A stretch of 8,041 nucleotides of DNA, from positions 1 through 8,041 of the forward strand of contig JAEOUI010000230.1 of the NCBI GenBank assembly GCA_016839425.1. The letters are read 5' to 3'. Below, piece after piece: positions 5,978 through 8,041 of the stretch. The position numbers and the translations under genes were made by a program. Position 1 is the stretch's first letter. Every line of letters begins with the position of its first letter. The DNA comes from Promethearchaeota archaeon. Its GTDB lineage: Archaea > Asgardarchaeota > Lokiarchaeia > Sigynarchaeales > SOKP01. The notes under the pieces are model-generated. The model saw nothing but the letters and a program-made list of their open reading frames with translations, did not search any database and was not told the DNA's origin.

Positions 5978-6583
5978 TCAGTTTAAATCTGCTAATTTTT
6001 TTTTAATAATTTCTTGAATCTTTTCTTGAACGAGTTCTATTATATCATCTGATTCTATCACAAAATGACCCTCCTCTTGTGCTCGTGAAAGATATAAGCG
6101 CCTTGCTTTTTCTAAAAAGGTAAGTTCTTCAAATTTTTCCAATTCCTGGTCATTCTTTCGCTTTAGAGAGATATTTGGATCAATGTCAAGAATTATCGTG
6201 ATATCGGGCTCTTTGACATGCTTGTTTATTTGTTTTACCCATTCAATGGTAATATCGTCGGAAGCAAGTGATTGATACACGATTGAAGATTCAAGATACC
6301 TATCTGATATGACAATAAATCCTTCTTGAAGTTTTTTTGTTATTTCTCCTAAGTAATGAAGGCTTCGATCTGCAGCAAATAGTAAAGCGTCAGTTATGGA
6401 CGGTACTTCCTTATTTTTTAAAAATTCTCTCAAGAGCCGACCTATTTCGCTTTTCGAAGGTTCGCTTGTCAAATGAACTTTCAAACCATTCGATTCAAGG
6501 TAGCCCTTGAGAAGCGCGGAATGTGTAGATGTCCCACTTCCATCAATTCCGTCTAATACTATGAATAAAGGTCTATATCGCAT
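5978..6583 (-). CDS. tmk: Thymidylate kinase (dTMP kinase) with altered P-loop
   Basis: The enzyme phosphorylates dTMP to dTDP with ATP for DNA synthesis. The 201-residue product has the family motifs in order: P-loop DGIDGSGTST (11-20), SEPSKSEIGRLLREFL (40-55), the LLFAADRSLH segment (68-77) that helps bind the nucleotide, the DRY motif SDRYLESSIVYQSL (93-106), LDID (132-135), and a basic/acidic lid around KRKNDQELEKFE (141-152). The P-loop lysine of GxxxxGK[ST] is threonine (T18), the one odd residue in an otherwise orthodox sequence. The start chosen is the ATG at 6581-6583. The frame is open further upstream, but the extra 21 residues are hydrophobic, match nothing in the family and would overlap the promoter. 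A TATA box centred about 29 bases before this ATG fits a leaderless mRNA. It is divergent from the zinc-ribbon genes. Confidence 0.95.
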   Translation of the reverse strand: MRYRPLFIVLDGIDGSGTSTHSALLKGYLESNGLKVHLTSEPSKSEIGRLLREFLKNKEVPSITDALLFAADRSLHYLGEITKKLQEGFIVISDRYLESSIVYQSLASDDITIEWVKQINKHVKEPDITIILDIDPNISLKRKNDQELEKFEELTFLEKARRLYLSRAQEEGHFVIESDDIIELVQEKIQEIIKKKLADLN

Positions 6584-6608
6584 GATAGTTTTTTTAAAGT
6601 ATATAATA

Positions 6609-6616
6609 ATATAAAA
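6609..6616 (-). promoter_or_regulatory. TATA box for thymidylate kinase
   Basis: TTTTATAT on the minus strand is centred about 29 bases upstream of the ATG at 6583, so the predicted mRNA is leaderless or nearly so. This supports the downstream start over the longer open frame. It lies in the 37-base gap shared with the divergent zinc-ribbon gene. Confidence 0.5.
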
Positions 6617-6620
6617 CTTA

Positions 6621-7031
6621 ATGAAAAATAAAGATAAGCAAAACATTTCCGTTAAGAAAGGGAAGGAAACGCGTTATCCTTATTGTAAAAATTGTCGTAG
6701 GGCAGTCAAGCCAGTGCGAAGGATCAAGAGCGATCTTTATTCCCAAATTTGGGGAATAAGCATCATAGCTAGCTTGGGAATTCTCTTGCCAGTCTTTCTT
6801 ATATATCACTTTTATATCAAACAAAAAAATTATTGTCCTCGATGCTTAAATTCTTTAAAATTCTATAAGTCGAAAGACAAGCTTCCCGGATCAAAAGCGC
6901 AAATACATCGAATAATAACTCAAATTGATGTGCCCAAACCTGAATTCATTGAATGTATTTATTGTCACGAAAAAATCGACAAGACATTAAAATATTGCCC
7001 TTCTTGTGGTATTGCAATAGAAAAGAATTAA
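6621..7031 (+). CDS. Membrane zinc-ribbon protein, paralogue 1 (LITAF-like layout)
   Basis: The 136-residue product is not in a family I can name with certainty. It has two zinc-binding units. The first is split: C22/C25 (YCKNC) and C72/C75 (YCPRC) lie on either side of a hydrophobic segment (about 44-65). The second is a compact C-terminal zinc ribbon, C112/C115 and C126/C129 (ECIYC, YCPSC). A Cys pair, a membrane segment of about 20 residues and a second Cys pair followed by a hydrophobic/Leu stretch resemble the eukaryotic LITAF domain, where the two pairs join as one zinc knuckle at the membrane surface. This likeness is my inference. There is no cleavable signal peptide. It begins a row of three paralogues on this strand, and the next starts 38 bases after its stop. 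The upstream promoter is unclear: the nearest TATA-like word would start transcription inside the gene, and CTATAT at about 6573 is an alternative. Confidence 0.75.
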   Translation: MKNKDKQNISVKKGKETRYPYCKNCRRAVKPVRRIKSDLYSQIWGISIIASLGILLPVFLIYHFYIKQKNYCPRCLNSLKFYKSKDKLPGSKAQIHRIITQIDVPKPEFIECIYCHEKIDKTLKYCPSCGIAIEKN

Positions 7032-7069
7032 AATTATAAGGGAAATTCGTCTTTATTTTATTGGAGAAT

Positions 7070-7453
7070 ATGAGTCTTTCGAGTAATGTTGGTTATTGTG
7101 AGCATTGCGAACAGAATGTACTTTTAAGAAGGGAAGAATTTAATATGTGTCTCGCTATAATACTTCTGATTTTTACAGCTGGATTCGGTTTATTGATTTA
7201 TTTATCCATTTACTACTCTAAGCCTCCAAATCGGTGCGTTCATTGTAATACAATCTGTCTTCCAATATCTAACGAACAAAAACAAGTCCAATCGCCTCAA
7301 AATCCATTTATCATTCAAGAAAATCAGCAAAAAAGAATTGATAATTCTCAAAAAATGCAAGATGAAGCTGAAGTTATACAATATTGTGGATTTTGTGGGG
7401 AAAATCTCGAACCTGGAACCAAGTTTTGTCAAAATTGTGGAACCAAGCTTTAA
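7070..7453 (+). CDS. Membrane zinc-ribbon protein, paralogue 2 (LITAF-like layout)
   Basis: This 127-residue product repeats the plan of its upstream neighbour. C10/C13 (YCEHC), a hydrophobic segment (about 27-49) and C56/C59 (RCVHC) form the split unit, with an extra C63. A glutamine-rich linker (about 66-98) follows, then a C-terminal ribbon with C106/C109 (YCGFCGENL) and C120/C123 (FCQNCGTKL). The membrane block FTAGFGLLIYLSIYYSKP is clearly related to FTGGIGVIIYFGIYFSKP in the third gene. The start chosen is the ATG at 7070, preceded by GGAG (7063-7066). An in-frame TTG at 7061 would add only three residues and would place the ribosome site inside the gene. It could be co-transcribed with the first paralogue, since no long T-run separates them; a weak TATA-like AATTATAA near 7036 could give it its own start. 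Function is unknown; membrane-surface metal binding or protein contact is inferred. Confidence 0.75.
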   Translation: MSLSSNVGYCEHCEQNVLLRREEFNMCLAIILLIFTAGFGLLIYLSIYYSKPPNRCVHCNTICLPISNEQKQVQSPQNPFIIQENQQKRIDNSQKMQDEAEVIQYCGFCGENLEPGTKFCQNCGTKL

Positions 7454-7467
7454 TTTTCATTAATAAG

Positions 7468-7487
7468 TTTTTCTTTTTTCTCCTTTT
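7468..7487 (+). terminator. T-rich terminator after paralogue 2
   Basis: TTTTTC, TTTTTTC and TTTT runs begin 15 bases after the stop at 7453, with no strong hairpin. This is the usual form of an archaeal intrinsic terminator, and the following gene has its own promoter-like element. Confidence 0.5.
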
Positions 7488-7492
7488 ATAGG

Positions 7493-7505
7493 ATTGTTAA
7501 ACAAT
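7493..7505. repeat. 13-bp inverted repeat between paralogues 2 and 3
   Basis: ATTGTT and AACAAT form 6-base arms around one base. The repeat lies after the T-rich terminator and about 30 bases before the TATA box of the third paralogue, a position open to an activator or repressor. Chance occurrence is likely enough in such AT-rich DNA. Confidence 0.3.
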
Positions 7506-7536
7506 TGGACTCCAGATCATTTTAGTAAGTCTCGAA

Positions 7537-7546
7537 TTTATTATAT
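7537..7546 (+). promoter_or_regulatory. TATA box for paralogue 3
   Basis: TTTATTATAT preceded by TCGAA (BRE-like) is centred about 33 bases before the ATG at 7575, predicting a leader of about 8 bases without a Shine-Dalgarno. It suggests the third paralogue is transcribed on its own. Confidence 0.5.
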
Positions 7547-7574
7547 CACAAGAAACAATAAAAAGTGAATCAAA

Positions 7575-7907
7575 ATGGAAACGCAATCAATGCATGAACA
7601 AAGCGAGAAGACTCCGCAAGAAAAGGAAGAAATTAATTGGATTGTCGTGATTTTACTTGCTATATTTACTGGAGGTATTGGAGTGATTATATATTTTGGG
7701 ATCTATTTTTCAAAACCTCAAAACAAGAATGCGATTTCGTATTCGAGCAAATCTGTCTTTCAAGGGGAAAAAAGAAATCCTCAGTATTATATTGATGCAT
7801 CTTCCGAGGAAGAAGATGTTCTTGTTCAATTTTGTCCTAATTGTGGTACAAAATTGGAGAGGGAAAACACTCGATTCTGCCCGTATTGCGGAACAAATGT
7901 AATATAA
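7575..7907 (+). CDS. Membrane zinc-ribbon protein, paralogue 3 (split ribbon lost)
   Basis: The 110-residue product shares the membrane block of its upstream neighbour: VILLAIFTGGIGVIIYFGIY (25-44) followed by FSKP. It keeps a C-terminal zinc ribbon with C87/C90 (FCPNCGTKL) and C102/C105 (FCPYCGTNV). It has none of the four cysteines that flank the membrane segment in the other two paralogues. The N-terminus is instead charged and Glu/Gln/Lys-rich (METQSMHEQSEKTPQEKEE), and the second Cys pair is replaced by NKNAISYSS. An acidic stretch SSEEED (76-81) precedes the ribbon. So it is a tail-linked zinc ribbon on a membrane anchor, probably derived by duplication and loss. The reading frame is intact and has its own promoter, which argues against a decaying copy. 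Function is unknown. Confidence 0.7.
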   Translation: METQSMHEQSEKTPQEKEEINWIVVILLAIFTGGIGVIIYFGIYFSKPQNKNAISYSSKSVFQGEKRNPQYYIDASSEEEDVLVQFCPNCGTKLERENTRFCPYCGTNVI

Positions 7908-7910
7908 CTA

Positions 7911-7947
7911 TTCTTTTTTTTATTCTAATTTTTTCCTTTTATTTTTT
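7911..7947 (+). terminator. T-rich terminator after paralogue 3
   Basis: Four bases after the stop, several T-runs follow one another (eight T at 7914-7921, then further runs of 4-6). The remaining 7948-8041 holds no gene I can support. A short inverted repeat (AGAATG/CATTCT, 7978-7992) and two minus-strand frames open to the right edge suggest that a convergent gene may end there. Confidence 0.5.
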
Positions 7948-8041
7948 ACAAAGTAACAAAACCGAAAAATCCATTAAGAATGCTTCATTCTAAAGCCCTC
8001 GTTATTGTTGGCCACTCCAGCTAAGCTCTTTTTTTGGTTCA

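Noticed and set aside
6584..6646. Longer thymidylate kinase with a 21-residue hydrophobic N-terminus
   Set aside because: The extension has no place in the family, covers the TATA box, and overlaps the divergent zinc-ribbon start. The ATG at 6583 fits the family start and a leaderless promoter.
6618..6824. Minus-strand frame opposite zinc-ribbon paralogue 1, and a similar one opposite paralogue 2 (7202-7432)
   Set aside because: Both lie antisense to genes with clear Cys-pair motifs and have no recognisable features of their own.
7061..7069. TTG start for zinc-ribbon paralogue 2
   Set aside because: The ATG at 7070 is the better codon, and GGAG at 7063-7066 would serve it. The TTG would add only three residues and has no site of its own.
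7974..8041. Possible C-terminus of a minus-strand gene entering from the right edge
   Set aside because: Two minus-strand frames are open to the edge. One ends with GFRMKHS and stops at 7974; the other ends with LSWSGQQ and stops at 8002. Both are under 23 codons and I recognise neither, so I cannot choose or support a gene.
7985..8041. tRNA-like words near the right edge (AGCTTAGCTGG and GGTTCA)
   Set aside because: No acceptor stem, anticodon loop with a U at position 33, or properly spaced T-arm could be assembled on either strand.

Overview
The window reads as AT-rich archaeal chromosome. The ribosomal proteins L11 and L1 are of the archaeal type and lie in the archaeal L11-L1 order. Several gene starts have TATA-like boxes at the spacing expected for leaderless or short-leader archaeal transcripts, and T-runs follow several genes. 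The base composition, the spread-out single genes and the small membrane zinc-ribbon proteins would fit an Asgard (Lokiarchaeia-like) archaeon. That lineage call is inference and no marker here proves it.

Layout, left to right. (1) 1-837, minus strand: ribosomal protein L11 followed by the first 112 codons of L1, which runs off the left edge. (2) 838-1054: the L11 upstream region, which holds three inverted repeats. (3) 1055-3650, minus strand: a tight three-gene operon of the large and small subunits of an aconitase-superfamily isomerase (LeuCD/HacAB type) and an LCM-family SAM methyltransferase. The first two genes overlap and the third starts 3 bases after the second. (4) 3651-3803: a divergent promoter region. 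(5) 3804-4577, plus strand: a papain-fold/C39-like cysteine peptidase candidate. (6) 4601-5857, minus strand: an M28 metallopeptidase with two transmembrane hairpins inserted into its catalytic domain. (7) 5978-6583, minus strand: thymidylate kinase with a P-loop lacking the usual lysine. (8) 6621-7907, plus strand: three tandem paralogues of small membrane zinc-ribbon proteins. (9) 7908-8041: a T-rich convergent region, perhaps with the tail of a further minus-strand gene at the right edge.

The isomerase subunits must act together as one [4Fe-4S] enzyme on a 2- or 3-hydroxyacid of the leucine/isoleucine or homocitrate type. The coupled carboxyl-methyltransferase-like protein may act on a related metabolite. 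The most novel-looking part is the zinc-ribbon cluster. Two of its members have a Cys pair, a hydrophobic segment and a second Cys pair, which resembles the eukaryotic LITAF membrane zinc ribbon, followed by an ordinary C-terminal zinc ribbon. The third paralogue has lost the split ribbon but kept the membrane segment and the C-terminal ribbon. No mobile elements, CRISPR arrays, rRNA or convincing tRNA genes were seen.
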